A stretch of 64,000 nt of DNA from assembly GCA_946886405.1 (NCBI GenBank), contig CAMPIO010000003.1:1-64000 (forward strand), read 5' to 3'. This DNA comes from an uncultured Pseudoxanthomonas sp. (GTDB lineage Bacteria > Pseudomonadota > Gammaproteobacteria > Xanthomonadales > Xanthomonadaceae). The translations under genes and the position numbers were made by a program. Below the pieces are notes generated by a model. It was not told the DNA's origin and searched no databases. It saw only the letters and a program-made list of their open reading frames with translations. This document shows positions 21,405 through 31,069 of this stretch, in pieces (position 1 is the first letter of the stretch; each line of letters starts with the position of its first letter).

Positions 21405-22373
21405 ATGGCGTTCGCAACAACGGCTCCGGCGGCGGTTCCCGCGCTGGCCATCACCGACCTGCGCAAGGTCTACGACACCGGCGTACAGGCCCTCAAGGGC
21501 GTGTCGCTGCAGGTCGAACCCGGCGATTTCTTCGCGTTGCTCGGCCCCAACGGTGCCGGCAAGTCCACGCTGATCGGCATCGTCAGCTCGCTGGTCAACA
21601 AGAGCAGTGGCCAGGTCGGCGTGTTCGGCGTCGACATCGACCACGATCGCGACGGCGCGATGCGCTTGCTGGGTCTGGTGCCGCAGGAAATCAACTTCAA
21701 CATGTTCGAGAAGCCGCTCGACATCTGCGTGAACTACGCGGGCTTCTACGGCATCCCGCGCGCCGAAGCCCTGGTCCGTGCCGAAGAGGAACTCAAGCGC
21801 GCCCAGCTGTGGGAAAAGGCCAACGTCATGAGCCGCACGCTGTCCGGCGGCATGAAGCGCCGGCTGATGATCGCGCGCGCCATGATGACCCGGCCGAAGC
21901 TGCTGATCCTGGACGAGCCCACCGCCGGCGTCGACATCGAGATCCGCCGCGGCATGTGGAAGACGCTGAAGGACATCAACGCCGCCGGCACCACGATCAT
22001 CCTGACCACGCATTACCTGGAGGAGGCCGAGAGCCTCTGCCGCAACCTCGCCATCATCGACCGCGGCGTGATCGTGGAGCAGGGCCCGATGCGCACGCTG
22101 CTCGCCAAGCTGGACGTGGAAGGCTTCCTGTTCGACATCGACGGCGAACTGCCCGCGCAGCTGCCGGTGATCGAGGGCACCACCCTCGTCGCCACCGACG
22201 TGCACACGCTGGACCTCGACATGCCGCGCGCGATGGACCTCAACCGCGTCTTCGCCGCGCTCAACGACGCCGGCATCCGGGTGCGCTCGATGCGCACCAA
22301 GAGCAACCGGCTGGAGGAACTGTTCGTGCGCATGACCGGCAATGGCGACGCCGCCAAGGAGAAGGCGGCATGA
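21405..22373 (+). CDS. yadG: ABC-2 exporter ATP-binding protein, YadG-like
   Basis: 322 residues. Walker A GPNGAGKST, signature LSGGMKRRLMIARAM, Walker B LLILDEPTAGVD and H-loop TTHYLEEAE are intact. The C-terminal extension after residue 220 is the accessory domain of this subfamily. The stop overlaps the start of the permease gene (ATGA at 22370-22373). It pairs with the permease to export an unknown substrate. Confidence 0.9.
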   Translation: MAFATTAPAAVPALAITDLRKVYDTGVQALKGVSLQVEPGDFFALLGPNGAGKSTLIGIVSSLVNKSSGQVGVFGVDIDHDRDGAMRLLGLVPQEINFNMFEKPLDICVNYAGFYGIPRAEALVRAEEELKRAQLWEKANVMSRTLSGGMKRRLMIARAMMTRPKLLILDEPTAGVDIEIRRGMWKTLKDINAAGTTIILTTHYLEEAESLCRNLAIIDRGVIVEQGPMRTLLAKLDVEGFLFDIDGELPAQLPVIEGTTLVATDVHTLDLDMPRAMDLNRVFAALNDAGIRVRSMRTKSNRLEELFVRMTGNGDAAKEKAA

Positions 22374-23140
22374 GCCATCCGAACCTGGTCGCCCTCGGCA
22401 CCATCGTCCGGCGCGAAGTCGCCCGCATCCTGCGCATCTGGGGCCAGACCCTGGTGCCGCCGGCCATCACCATGACGCTGTACTTCCTGATCTTCGGCGG
22501 CCTGATCGGCAGCCGCATCGGCGACATGGGCGGCTACAGCTACATGGAGTTCATCGTGCCGGGCCTGGTGATGATGAGCATCATCCAGAACAGTTACGGC
22601 AACATCAGCTCCAGCTTCTTCGGTGCCAAGTTCGGTCGCCATGTCGAAGAGTTGCTGGTCAGCCCGATGCCGAACTGGGTGATCCTGCTGGGCTACGTGG
22701 CGGGCGCGGTGTTGCGCGGCCTGCTGGTCGGCGCCATCGTGCTGGTCATCGCGATGTTCTTCACCAAGGTGCGCATCCCGCATCCGCTGGTCACCCTCAG
22801 CACCGTGCTGCTCGGCGCGACGATCTTCTCGCTGGCCGGCTTCGTCAACGCGGCGTACGCGAAGAAGTTCGACGACATCGCCATCGTGCCGACCTTCATC
22901 CTCACCCCGCTGACCTACCTGGGCGGCGTGTTCTATTCGGTCAAGCTGCTGCCGCCGTGGGCGGAAGCGCTGACCCACGCCAACCCGATCTTCTACATGG
23001 TCAACGCGTTCCGTTACGGTCTGCTCGGCACCAGCGACGTGCCACTGTGGATTGCGTACGCGCTGATGCTGGCGTTCGTGTTCGGCCTGGCCGCGCTCGG
23101 GCTGTGGCTGCTGAAGAAGGGCGTGGGGCTGCGCAGCTGA
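22370..23140 (+). CDS. yadH: ABC-2 exporter permease, YadH-like
   Basis: 256 residues, beginning MSHPNLVALGTIVRREVAR. Six hydrophobic segments with the ABC-2 motif region around LTPLTYLGGVFYSVKLLP near residue 190 identify the YadH/NodJ family. The ATG overlaps the yadG stop by four bases, and the stop shares its last base with the ATG of panE. The compact coupling implies fixed stoichiometry of the transporter. Confidence 0.9.
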   Translation: MSHPNLVALGTIVRREVARILRIWGQTLVPPAITMTLYFLIFGGLIGSRIGDMGGYSYMEFIVPGLVMMSIIQNSYGNISSSFFGAKFGRHVEELLVSPMPNWVILLGYVAGAVLRGLLVGAIVLVIAMFFTKVRIPHPLVTLSTVLLGATIFSLAGFVNAAYAKKFDDIAIVPTFILTPLTYLGGVFYSVKLLPPWAEALTHANPIFYMVNAFRYGLLGTSDVPLWIAYALMLAFVFGLAALGLWLLKKGVGLRS

Positions 23141-24069
23141 TGCGCCTGCTCGTGCTCGGCGCCGGCGGCACCGGCGGCTATTTCGGCGGACGACTCGCGC
23201 AGGCCGGTGTCGACGTCAGCTTCCTGGTGCGGCCCGCGCGCGCGGCGCTGCTGCGCGAACGCGGGCTGCGCATCCGCAGTCCGCTCGGTGACGCCGACGT
23301 CCCGGTGCAGGTCATCACGGCGGATACCTTGAGCGAGGCGGCGCCGTTCGATCTGGTGCTGCTGAGCTGCAAGGCCTACGACCTGCACAGCGCGATGGAC
23401 GCCATAGCCCCGGCCGTCGACGCCGGTGCGCGCGTGCTGCCGCTGCTCAATGGATTGCGCCACTACGAGGCGCTGGATGCGCGCTTCGGTTTCGGGAATG
23501 TCCTCGGTGGCCTCTGCTTCATCAGCGCTACGCTGGGTGTCGACGGCGAGGTCCTGCATCTCGGCAGGCCGGCGTCGATGACGTTCGGCGAACGCGATGG
23601 CCAAGCACCGGACGCGCGCCTGCAAGGGCTCGCCGCTGCGTGCGCGCAAGCCGGCATCGATCACCTGCATGCGGGGGATATCGCACAGGCACAGTGGGTG
23701 AAGTACAGCTTCCTCACCGCGTTGGCGGCCGGCACCTGCCTGATGCGCGCGCCGATCGGCACGATCGTGGCGGGCGAGGGCGGCGCGGACTTCATGGCGG
23801 CGTTGCATGAAGAATGCCTGGCGGTCGCCGCCGCGTCGGGCCAGCCCGTGCCGGCCCCGGCACAGACGTCGGCGCGCGAAACGCTCACCGCCGCCGGCTC
23901 GCCGATGAAGGCCTCGATGCTGCGCGACCTGGAAGCCGGGCAGCGCGTGGAATCCGCGCACATCGTCGGCGACATGGTCCATCGCGCCACGGTGCATGGC
24001 ATCGCGACGCCTTGCCTGCGGGCGGCCTGGGTGCATCTGCAGGCGTACGAGGCGCAGCGCACGGACTGA
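23140..24069 (+). CDS. panE: 2-dehydropantoate 2-reductase (ketopantoate reductase) family protein
   Basis: 309 residues. The NADPH-binding motif GAGGTGGYFGG is at residues 7-17, the family lysine lies in AQWVKYSF near 188, and the substrate motif SPMKASMLRDLEAGQRVES lies near 255. The reaction is ketopantoate to pantoate in pantothenate/CoA biosynthesis. Several paralogues of this family have other 2-keto-acid substrates, so panE is likely but not proven. The ATG overlaps the yadH stop by one base. Confidence 0.85.
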   Translation: MRLLVLGAGGTGGYFGGRLAQAGVDVSFLVRPARAALLRERGLRIRSPLGDADVPVQVITADTLSEAAPFDLVLLSCKAYDLHSAMDAIAPAVDAGARVLPLLNGLRHYEALDARFGFGNVLGGLCFISATLGVDGEVLHLGRPASMTFGERDGQAPDARLQGLAAACAQAGIDHLHAGDIAQAQWVKYSFLTALAAGTCLMRAPIGTIVAGEGGADFMAALHEECLAVAAASGQPVPAPAQTSARETLTAAGSPMKASMLRDLEAGQRVESAHIVGDMVHRATVHGIATPCLRAAWVHLQAYEAQRTD

Positions 24070-24137
24070 GCGGCGGGTTTCACGCCGTACTGACGGCGCC
24101 TGCCTCCATCCTGCGCCACCTTCCCGGTGGCGCTGCC

Positions 24138-24653
24138 ATGAAGCACCTGCAGAAACTCTTCCTCGCCGGCCACCTCCTCATCGTGGCCCTGTTCTTCTGC
24201 AGCGCGCTGGCCCTGGTCGTGCTGGCGGGCAGCGAGCTGTGGCACGGCGTCGTACTCGCCGGCAGCGAGGCGGGCCTGCGCGGCCGCTTCGACAACATCC
24301 TCGAGAGCATCGGCATGCTGACCATCGGACTGGTCGCGCTGGAGCTGGCGCAAACGGTGTTCGAGGAAGAAGTGCAGCGCGACGTCAAGGTCAGCGGCCC
24401 TACCCGCGTACGCCGCTACCTGTCGCGCTTCCTGGTGGTCATCGTCATTGCGCTGTCGATCGAAACCCTGGTGGCCACCTTCGAACTGATGCACGAAGAC
24501 CCGCGTCAGCTGCCTTACGTCATGGCCATCGGCGGTTCGGCAGCGTTGCTGCTGGTGGCGTGGGGCGTGTTCGTCCACCTCAACCGCAGTGCCGAAGAAC
24601 TCGAGCCGGAAGCCATGCAGCAGGCCAAGTCCGAGGACAGCAAGGTGGAGTGA
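24138..24653 (+). CDS. Small integral membrane protein of unknown function
   Basis: 171 residues from the ATG at 24138. There are four hydrophobic segments (about 8-32, 53-75, 95-116 and 125-147), a short basic N terminus and an acidic C-terminal tail (ELEPEAMQQAKSEDSKVE). No catalytic motif is recognised. The arrangement is loosely reminiscent of PsiE-type proteins but not enough to name it. It lies 68 bases after panE on the same strand. Confidence 0.75.
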   Translation: MKHLQKLFLAGHLLIVALFFCSALALVVLAGSELWHGVVLAGSEAGLRGRFDNILESIGMLTIGLVALELAQTVFEEEVQRDVKVSGPTRVRRYLSRFLVVIVIALSIETLVATFELMHEDPRQLPYVMAIGGSAALLLVAWGVFVHLNRSAEELEPEAMQQAKSEDSKVE

Positions 24654-24662
24654 GGGCCGGGC

Positions 24663-25460
24663 TCAGTCTGCTGCCGGCAGTCGGAAGAATGCCCGTGCCG
24701 TCGCCGTGGTGATGGCCGCCGTGACCTCGATGTCTTCGCCGCGGTCGCGCGCCAGCTCGGCGACGATGTGCGCCAGGTACATCGGCTCGTTGCGGCGGTG
24801 CGAGGGCTGCGGCTTCACCGTGCGCGGCAGCAAGTAGGGCGAATCGGTTTCGATCATCAGCCGGTTCGCCGGGATGTTCTTCACCAGCTCGCGCAGGTGC
24901 AGGCCGCGGCGTTCGTCGCACAGCCAGCCGGTGATGCCGATGTGCCAGTCCTGGTCCAGGCAGTCGAACAGTTCCTTCTTCGTGCCGGTGAAGCAGTGCA
25001 CCACGGCGGCCCCCAGCTTGCCGTCGAAGTTCTTCATCATCGCCACGAAGTCGTCGTGCGCGTCGCGCTGGTGCAGGAACAAAGGCTTGCCGGTGTCCAT
25101 GGCGATCTGCAGCTGGCGCTCGAAGGCCTTGCGCTGCGCGGGACGCGGCGAGAAATCGCGGAAGTAGTCCAGCCCGCATTCGCCGACCGCCACGACCTGC
25201 GGATGTTCGTGCAATGCGCGCATCTCGGCATCGCACTCGTCGGTGTACTCGGTGGCGTGGTGCGGGTGCACGCCGGCGGTGGCGAACAGCTCGCCGGGAT
25301 GCGCCTGCGCCAGGCGCAGGGCGGTCGGTGAATGCTCGCGGCTGGCGCCGGTGACCACCTGCTGCACCACGCCGGCTTCGCGCGCGCGCTGGAGGACCGC
25401 GTTGCGGTCGTGGTCGAAGCTTTCGTGGGTGAGGTTGGCGCCGATGTCGATCAAGTCCAT
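24663..25460 (-). CDS. tatD: TatD-family metal-dependent DNase
   Basis: 265 residues starting MDLIDIGANLTH, as in TatD itself, rather than the HxH-bearing YcfH/YjjV branch. Metal-binding and catalytic motifs follow: GECGLDYFRDFSPR, FLHQRDAHDDF, VVHCFTGTKKEL and IETDSPYLLPR...RNEP. TatD is a 3'-5' exonuclease implicated in DNA fragmentation and repair of oxidative damage, and it is not required for Tat export. It is convergent with the upstream small membrane protein gene, the two stops being 9 bases apart. Confidence 0.92.
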   Translation of the reverse strand: MDLIDIGANLTHESFDHDRNAVLQRAREAGVVQQVVTGASREHSPTALRLAQAHPGELFATAGVHPHHATEYTDECDAEMRALHEHPQVVAVGECGLDYFRDFSPRPAQRKAFERQLQIAMDTGKPLFLHQRDAHDDFVAMMKNFDGKLGAAVVHCFTGTKKELFDCLDQDWHIGITGWLCDERRGLHLRELVKNIPANRLMIETDSPYLLPRTVKPQPSHRRNEPMYLAHIVAELARDRGEDIEVTAAITTATARAFFRLPAAD

Positions 25461-25487
25461 GCCCGTATTTTACCGTCCACCTGCCCA

Positions 25488-25567
25488 CCTGTAGGAGCGC
25501 CCTCGGGCGCGATGCTCTTCGACAAGGGCCAATCCAAGAGCATCGCGCCCGAGGGCGCTCCTACAGG
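25488..25567. repeat. GTAG-type REP pair: perfect 32-bp inverted repeat
   Basis: A 32-base arm (25488-25519, beginning CCTGTAGGAGCGCCCTCGGG) is repeated exactly in inverse orientation at 25536-25567, with a 16-nt spacer. The GTAG heads point outward at both ends. It lies between tatD and hrpB. Almost the same unit occurs at 49469-49553. Confidence 0.93.
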
Positions 25568-25597
25568 GATGGGGTCGAAGCTTTATCCTTGCAGCGC

Positions 25598-28084
25598 ATG
25601 CCGTCGCCCATCTTTCCCATCACCCCGCTGCTGCCGGACATCATCCGCAGCCTGTCCGAGCATCCGCGCCTGGTGCTGGAAGCGCCGCCCGGTGCCGGCA
25701 AGACCACGCAGGTGCCGTTGGCGCTGTTGGATGAGCCGTGGTTGCAGGGACGCAAGATCGTAGTGCTGGAACCGCGCCGCGTGGCTGCACGCGCGGCGGC
25801 CGGCTTCATGGCGAAGCAACGGGGCGAAACGGTCGGCGGGACCGTCGGCTACCGCATCCGCTTCGAGAACAGGGTCGGCCCCGATACGCGGATCGAGGTC
25901 GTCACCGAAGGCATCCTGACCCGGATGATCCAGGACGATCCGATGCTGGAGAGCGTCGGTGCGATCCTGTTCGACGAATTCCACGAACGCCACCTCGCCG
26001 GCGACCTCGGCCTGGCCCTCGCGTTGGACGTACAGGCACAGCTGCGCGACGACCTGCGCCTCGTCGTGATGTCCGCCACGCTCGATGGCGAGAAGCTGGC
26101 CCGGTTCCTGGACGCGCCACGGCTGAGCAGCGAGGGCCGTGGCTTTCCGGTGCAGATCGCGCACTTTCCCGCGCGCAGGGACGAGACGACCGAGGTGCAG
26201 GCGCGCCGCGCGATCGAACACGCCGTGCAGGCGCATCCAGGCGACGTGCTGGTCTTCCTCCCCGGGCAGCGCGAGATCGCGCGGGTCGAGACGATGCTGG
26301 CCGGCGTGCTGCCTGACGGTATCGTCGTCCTCGCGCTGCACGGCGAACTGCCGGTGGAGAAGCAGTCCGAAGCGCTGCAGCCCGATCCGCAAGGCCGACG
26401 CCGCGTCGTCCTGGCCACCAACGTTGCCGAGTCGTCGGTGACGTTGCCCGGCGTGCGCGTGGTGATCGACAGCGGACAAGCGCGAGAGCCTTCATACGAC
26501 CCGAACAGCGGTTTCTCGCGCCTGGAAGTGACGACCATCTCGCAGGCGTCCGCCGACCAGCGTGCCGGTCGCGCGGGCCGCGTGGCCGATGGCTGGGCGT
26601 ATCGCCTGTGGCCGCAGTCGCAGCGGCTCGATCCGCAGCGACGGCCGGAGATCGCGCTGGTCGAACTCGGTGCCCTTGCCCTGGAACTGGCGGCCTGGGG
26701 CAGCGACGATCTGCGCTTCGTCGATGCGCCGCCGCCGGGCGCGATGAACGCCGCGCGCGACCTGCTGCGCCGGCTGGGCGCGCTCACCGCATCGCATGCG
26801 ATCACACCGCTCGGCAAGCGCATGCTCGCGCTCGGCACGCATCCCCGGCTCGCGGCGATGCTGTTGTCAGCGGGCGAGGGCGAAGACCGCGCGCTGGCCT
26901 GCGATCTCGCTGCGCTCGTCGAAGCGCGCGACCCACTGCGCATGGGAGGCGATGCGCTGGCCGCGCGCTGGCGGGCGCTGGCGGCCTTCCGCAGCGGACG
27001 CGCACCGCAGGAGGCGAACCGTTCCGGCCTGGCCGCCATCGACGCGGCCGCGAAACAGTGGCGGCGCCGTGTCCATGAAAGCGCATTGCCGCCGGCTTCG
27101 GTGGAAGCGCACCGGCTAGGCGACGTGCTGATGCACGCCTTCCCGGACCGCATCGGCTTCCAACATCCGCAGGACGCGCGCCGCTACCTGCTGGCGAATG
27201 GGCGCAGTGCGCGGTTGTTCGACGACAGCGCGCTCATCGGCGAGCCGTGGATCGTGGTCAGCGAGTTGCGCCATGACGCGCGCGATGCGCTCGTGCAACG
27301 CGCAGCACCGCTGGACGAACGGCGTCTGCGGCAGGATTTCGCCGACCGCTTCGTCACCGCGGATACTGTCCGCTGGGATGCGTCCCGGCGCGCGCTGTCG
27401 GCGCAGCGCGAATCCCGTTTCGACCAGATCGTCTTCGATGCCCGGCCTGCCGGCCGCGTCGACCCGGCAATGGCCGCCCAGGCGCTGACCGATGCCGTCC
27501 GCGACCTCGGCCTGGACGCACTATCGTGGCCCGAGTCGCTGCAGCAGTGGCGCGAACGCGTGCGCTGCCTGCGCGAGTGGATGCCGGACCTCGGCCTGCC
27601 CGACCTGTCGGACGACGCGCTGATGGCGACGCTCGACGACTGGCTGACACCCGCGTTCGCCGGCAAGACCCGACTGGACGCGCTGGGTGAGGACGAGCTG
27701 GCGACTGCGCTGAAGTCCGGCATGGACTGGTCGCTTCGCCAGCGCATCGATCAGCTGGCGCCGACCCGCATCACCGTGCCGTCCGGCATGGAGCGCCGCA
27801 TCGAGTACGCGCATGGCCAGCCGCCGGTGCTGGCGGTGAAGCTGCAGGAGCTGTTCGGTCTGGCGGATACACCGCGCGTGGCCGATGGCCGCGTGCCGCT
27901 GTTGCTGCACCTGTTGTCGCCCGGCGGCAAGCCGCTGCAGGTGACCGCCGACCTGCGCAACTTCTGGAATTCCACCTATGCCGAGGTGAGGAAGGAAATG
28001 AAGGGACGCTACCCGAGGCATCCGTGGCCCGACGACCCTTGGAGCGCGCAGGCAACCCACCGCGCGAAACCGCGCGGCACGTAG
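25598..28084 (+). CDS. hrpB: ATP-dependent helicase HrpB
   Basis: 828 residues from the ATG at 25598. A TTG three codons upstream is possible. It is a DEAH-box helicase with Walker A APPGAGKTTQVP, DEFH (LFDEFHERH), motif III SAT, motif V NVAESSVTLPGV and motif VI QRAGRAGR, followed by the HA2-like and HrpB C-terminal domains (EMKGRYPRHPWPDDPW at the end). Its RNA substrate in bacteria is not firmly established. Full length for the family. Confidence 0.95.
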   Translation: MPSPIFPITPLLPDIIRSLSEHPRLVLEAPPGAGKTTQVPLALLDEPWLQGRKIVVLEPRRVAARAAAGFMAKQRGETVGGTVGYRIRFENRVGPDTRIEVVTEGILTRMIQDDPMLESVGAILFDEFHERHLAGDLGLALALDVQAQLRDDLRLVVMSATLDGEKLARFLDAPRLSSEGRGFPVQIAHFPARRDETTEVQARRAIEHAVQAHPGDVLVFLPGQREIARVETMLAGVLPDGIVVLALHGELPVEKQSEALQPDPQGRRRVVLATNVAESSVTLPGVRVVIDSGQAREPSYDPNSGFSRLEVTTISQASADQRAGRAGRVADGWAYRLWPQSQRLDPQRRPEIALVELGALALELAAWGSDDLRFVDAPPPGAMNAARDLLRRLGALTASHAITPLGKRMLALGTHPRLAAMLLSAGEGEDRALACDLAALVEARDPLRMGGDALAARWRALAAFRSGRAPQEANRSGLAAIDAAAKQWRRRVHESALPPASVEAHRLGDVLMHAFPDRIGFQHPQDARRYLLANGRSARLFDDSALIGEPWIVVSELRHDARDALVQRAAPLDERRLRQDFADRFVTADTVRWDASRRALSAQRESRFDQIVFDARPAGRVDPAMAAQALTDAVRDLGLDALSWPESLQQWRERVRCLREWMPDLGLPDLSDDALMATLDDWLTPAFAGKTRLDALGEDELATALKSGMDWSLRQRIDQLAPTRITVPSGMERRIEYAHGQPPVLAVKLQELFGLADTPRVADGRVPLLLHLLSPGGKPLQVTADLRNFWNSTYAEVRKEMKGRYPRHPWPDDPWSAQATHRAKPRGT

Positions 28085-28279
28085 CGTGCGCCATGCACAC
28101 GACCCGCGGAGCGGATTCGAGCAACCGTGTCTGTCGGCATGAGGCGGGGCTTCATCCGGTCGTGCGCACAGCGCACGCCACGTTCAGCCTGCGGCCAGCG
28201 CCGGGCGGCGGAACTAACACCGCGTAAACACCACCGGACGGACACTGGCGTTCTACCCACTTCTTTCAGGGAAGGCCCC

Positions 28280-28660
28280 ATGAGCAAGCTCACCACCATC
28301 ACCGACCGCGCACTCGAACTGGCCAGTCAGGCCGGTACCAGCCTCAAGCATGCGGTTCCGAGCGCCGACAAGCTGCTGCAGACGGGCGCCGCGCTGGGCG
28401 TGGCGAAGACCGGCGGCAGGCTGGCGGTGAATTTCGTACGCCGCAATCCGGCGGTCGCCGTCGCCACCGGTATCGGCGTGGGCCTGCTGGCGCTGGTCGC
28501 TTACCGCAAGCGCAAGCAGGACCAGGCGAACGGCCCGATCGAAGGCAAGTCGCGTCGCGTGGAAGCGCGCAAGGTCAATGGCTCGGCCAAGACGTCCACC
28601 GCGCGCAAGACCGGTACGCCGCGCAAACCGCGCAGCACCACGCGTTCCGCCGAGAGCTGA
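28280..28660 (+). CDS. Small membrane-anchored basic protein of unknown function
   Basis: 126 residues from the ATG at 28280 with GGGAAGG upstream. The N-terminal half is amphipathic helix, followed by one glycine-rich membrane segment at about 56-72 (PAVAVATGIGVGLLALVAY) and a strongly basic, Ser/Thr/Lys-rich tail. The region NPAVAVATGIGVGLLA resembles the C-terminal anchors of ElaB/YgaM-type (DUF883) ribosome-associated proteins, but the order of the parts differs. Function unknown. Confidence 0.72.
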   Translation: MSKLTTITDRALELASQAGTSLKHAVPSADKLLQTGAALGVAKTGGRLAVNFVRRNPAVAVATGIGVGLLALVAYRKRKQDQANGPIEGKSRRVEARKVNGSAKTSTARKTGTPRKPRSTTRSAES

Positions 28661-28678
28661 TGGGGTACGGCGCCCACG

Positions 28679-29215
28679 TCAAACGGGGCGCCACGCACCG
28701 GGCGCCAAGTCCTCCAGGTAAGTGTCGCCCATCGCGGCACGGACCAGCCGCAACGTGGGCAGGCCGACAGCCGCCGTCATGCGCCGGACCTGACGGTTGC
28801 GACCTTCGGTGATCGTCACCGACAACCAAGCGTCAGGCACCGATTTGCGGAAGCGGACCGGTGGGTCGCGTGGCCACAGGGCCGGTGCGGGATCCAGCCT
28901 TTCCACCCGTGCAGGCCGCGTCGGCCCATCGTTCAACACCACGCCGCGTCGCAGCGCATCCAGCTGCTCGTCTGTCGGCGCGCCTTCCACCTGTACCCAA
29001 TAGGTCTTCGGTTGCTTGTGGCGCGGATCGGTCAACCGGTTCGCCAGCGTGCCGTCATCGGTGAGCAGCAACAGGCCTTCGCTGTCGTAGTCGAGCCGGC
29101 CCGCCGCGTACACGCGCGGCGGCAGGCCGAACTCGGCCAGCGTCCGCCGCGGCGGATCGCTGCGGTCGGTGAACTGGCAGAGCACGTTGAAGGGCTTGTT
29201 GAACGCGATCAGCAC
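28679..29215 (-). CDS. rluE: 23S rRNA pseudouridine synthase, RluE-type
   Basis: 178 residues. The catalytic motif [15 protein letters not shown] (the aspartate is the nucleophile) and the later motif [10 protein letters not shown] are those of the RsuA/RluE group. No N-terminal S4 domain is present, as in RluE, which modifies U2457 of 23S rRNA. The start is a GTG at 29215, because the frame closes at a TGA shortly upstream without any ATG. It is convergent with the small basic protein gene upstream. Confidence 0.88.
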   Translation of the reverse strand: MLIAFNKPFNVLCQFTDRSDPPRRTLAEFGLPPRVYAAGRLDYDSEGLLLLTDDGTLANRLTDPRHKQPKTYWVQVEGAPTDEQLDALRRGVVLNDGPTRPARVERLDPAPALWPRDPPVRFRKSVPDAWLSVTITEGRNRQVRRMTAAVGLPTLRLVRAAMGDTYLEDLAPGAWRPV

Positions 29216-29288
29216 GCGGGGCTTTCCGGAAGGAGGACAGGACGCATTGCAACGTCATCGGCATGCCGCGTCCAGCGCGCGATCACCA

Positions 29289-29870
29289 TCAAGCCTCCGG
29301 TGGCGTCTCCGGGTCCGGGTCGGCCGCCGCCGTGGTCCTGGCTCTTCCGCGCGCCATCGCCTCGAACACGCCATCGCGGCGCACCCAGGCATGATGCAGC
29401 GCGGCGGCCATGTGCAGCAGGATCAAGGCGAACAGCGCATAGCCCACCCATCCATGCGCCTGCCGCAACAGGCTGTACAGCACGGGGTCGTGCGGCAGGA
29501 TCGGCGGCAGCGCGAACGACGATGTCATGCGCACCGGATAGCCGCCGGCCGACAGCATCGCCCAGCCCAACAGCGGCATCGCCAGCATGGCCGCGTACAG
29601 CGCGACGTGCGAGGCCCTGGCCGCAAGCGCCTGCATGCGCGGCAGTGACGCGGGCAGCGGCGGTGGCGGATGACGCCAGCGGTGCAGCAAGCGGATCACT
29701 GCCAATACGAGCAGCGTGATGCCCAATGGCCGGTGCAGGTCGATCAGCACCGGGCGCAGCGTCAGCGAGGCGACCATACCCACGCCGACGAACAGCATCG
29801 CCAGGATCAGCACGGCCATGCCCCAGTGCAGCACGCGGGCGAACGCATCGAAGTGGCCGTGGCGGTTCAC
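29289..29870 (-). CDS. Cytochrome b561-type dihaem membrane protein
   Basis: 193 residues from the GTG at 29870, which overlaps the stop of the catalase-like gene (GTGA, four bases). Four membrane segments carry histidines in the positions expected for haem b (ARVLHWGMA, LIDLHRPLG, ASHVALY, LLRQAHGWVG, ALILLHMAAALHH). It probably passes electrons from the quinone pool to the periplasmic haem protein encoded upstream. Overlap and shared promoter support one operon. Confidence 0.9.
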   Translation of the reverse strand: MNRHGHFDAFARVLHWGMAVLILAMLFVGVGMVASLTLRPVLIDLHRPLGITLLVLAVIRLLHRWRHPPPPLPASLPRMQALAARASHVALYAAMLAMPLLGWAMLSAGGYPVRMTSSFALPPILPHDPVLYSLLRQAHGWVGYALFALILLHMAAALHHAWVRRDGVFEAMARGRARTTAAADPDPETPPEA

Positions 29871-30976
29871 GGTTTCACCTCCTTGCCCTTCGAATCGGCG
29901 GGCTTGGCGATGTCGCCACGTGCGGTCTCGCGCTCGCGCCGGTTGAACGAGACGCTGTAGGCGGCGGCGCGTGCGGCCAGGATGGGGTCGTCGGACAGCG
30001 CGACGCCGTCCGGCACCACGGTGGGATCGTAGTTCACGTCCCGGCACGTGCCCGTGGCCTGCGCCTCGCTGCGCTCCAGCACCAGCGTGCCGGCGACGTG
30101 TCGTGGTCGAGACGCGGGCCAGGGCTGCGACGGATCATCCACCGGATCGCCGGCCGCCGCTTCGGTCACCACCAGGTCCCAGCGCAGCGGGCCCCGGGCC
30201 AGCCTGTCCCGAAGTTCGCGTTGCAGATGGTCCGCTTCGGCCTGCTGGCGCGCCGTGTCGGCGAGCGGTTCGAACGCGGCCTGCGGCTGCATGGACCACC
30301 GCACGAACCGCGCGCGGCCGTGCGCATCGATGAAGCGGAAGGTGTTCACGCCGTTGTACTCGGTACTCGCCCAGCTGCTGGACCACGGCGCGGATTTCGC
30401 CCAGGCCTGGAAGCGGGCGGCTTCCGGATACTGTTCGAGGAAGGCGGCCATCTTTGCCGGATCGGGCTTGCCGGTGGTCGGGTCGGGTCGCGAGGCCAGC
30501 ATCTGTGCATGGAAGCCGGCCGGCGTGGCGACGGCGAAGAACGGGAAGCTGTTCATCGCCATCCGCCACTCCTGTCCGTCATCGGTCCGCATCGACAACG
30601 CCAGACTGCGCACGCGCGCCTGTGCCTCGGGACCGAAAGGATCGCCGCCACCGATCGACAGGCGTCCCTGCACTGGCGTGCGCGGCTGCCGGAACACCCG
30701 TGCACGCGACAGCGTGGCCGCCTCTTCGCTCGGCTCGAAGTAACCGGCCACGCAGAGGCCCCTGCTGTGCGCGCGCCGGAAGCCGGGGAAGGGCTTGCCG
30801 TTCTCGATATCGTCCACCAGGCGCGGAGCGGTGAGTCGCCCGGCCGGCCCGATCCAACCCGCGACCCAGGCGAAGGCCAGCGACAGGCCCAGCACCAGGC
30901 AGGCGATGGTGGCCCAGGCGCGCCAGGGGCGGGGCAGCGGCGAGGGCGGTGATGGATCGTCGGGAAGGGGCGGCAT
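29867..30976 (-). CDS. srpA: Catalase-related (SrpA-like) haem peroxidase, membrane-anchored
   Basis: 369 residues from the ATG at 30976. A proline-rich cytoplasmic start and one membrane segment (about residues 21-42) anchor it, with the catalase-like domain outside. Family features are GLCVAGYFEP near 77, the RLSIGGGDPFG strand near 105, MNSFPFFAVATP, and STEYNGVNTFRFIDAHGRARFVRW near 225 (catalase signature region). The protein is much shorter than true catalases (about 480 residues). It likely acts as an organic or hydrogen peroxide peroxidase fed by the cytochrome b561. A candidate ECF promoter lies 32 bases upstream. Confidence 0.88.
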   Translation of the reverse strand: MPPLPDDPSPPSPLPRPWRAWATIACLVLGLSLAFAWVAGWIGPAGRLTAPRLVDDIENGKPFPGFRRAHSRGLCVAGYFEPSEEAATLSRARVFRQPRTPVQGRLSIGGGDPFGPEAQARVRSLALSMRTDDGQEWRMAMNSFPFFAVATPAGFHAQMLASRPDPTTGKPDPAKMAAFLEQYPEAARFQAWAKSAPWSSSWASTEYNGVNTFRFIDAHGRARFVRWSMQPQAAFEPLADTARQQAEADHLQRELRDRLARGPLRWDLVVTEAAAGDPVDDPSQPWPASRPRHVAGTLVLERSEAQATGTCRDVNYDPTVVPDGVALSDDPILAARAAAYSVSFNRRERETARGDIAKPADSKGKEVKP

Positions 30977-31007
30977 TGACGGCGTCCTGTTCGTGGAATG
31001 TCCGTGT

Positions 31008-31033
31008 GACGCCCGGGTGCCGGATTTATTCCC
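31008..31033 (-). promoter_or_regulatory. Candidate ECF-sigma promoter of the catalase-like/cytochrome b561 operon
   Basis: On the minus strand GGGAATAA (31033-31026), 14 bases, then CGTC (31011-31008). This is the classic -35 GGAA / -10 CGTC pattern of ECF sigma factors. The -10 is about 31 bases before the ATG at 30976. The same arrangement faces the other way at 31070-31095. Confidence 0.75.
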
Positions 31034-31069
31034 CGCGCCGGTCCGGTCCGTACCGATCACCTCGCGAAC

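Noticed and set aside
24580..25488. 302-codon minus-strand frame overlapping tatD
   Set aside because: It is the tatD gene read in a shifted frame, Arg/Pro/Ala-rich. The tatD frame has the family motifs.
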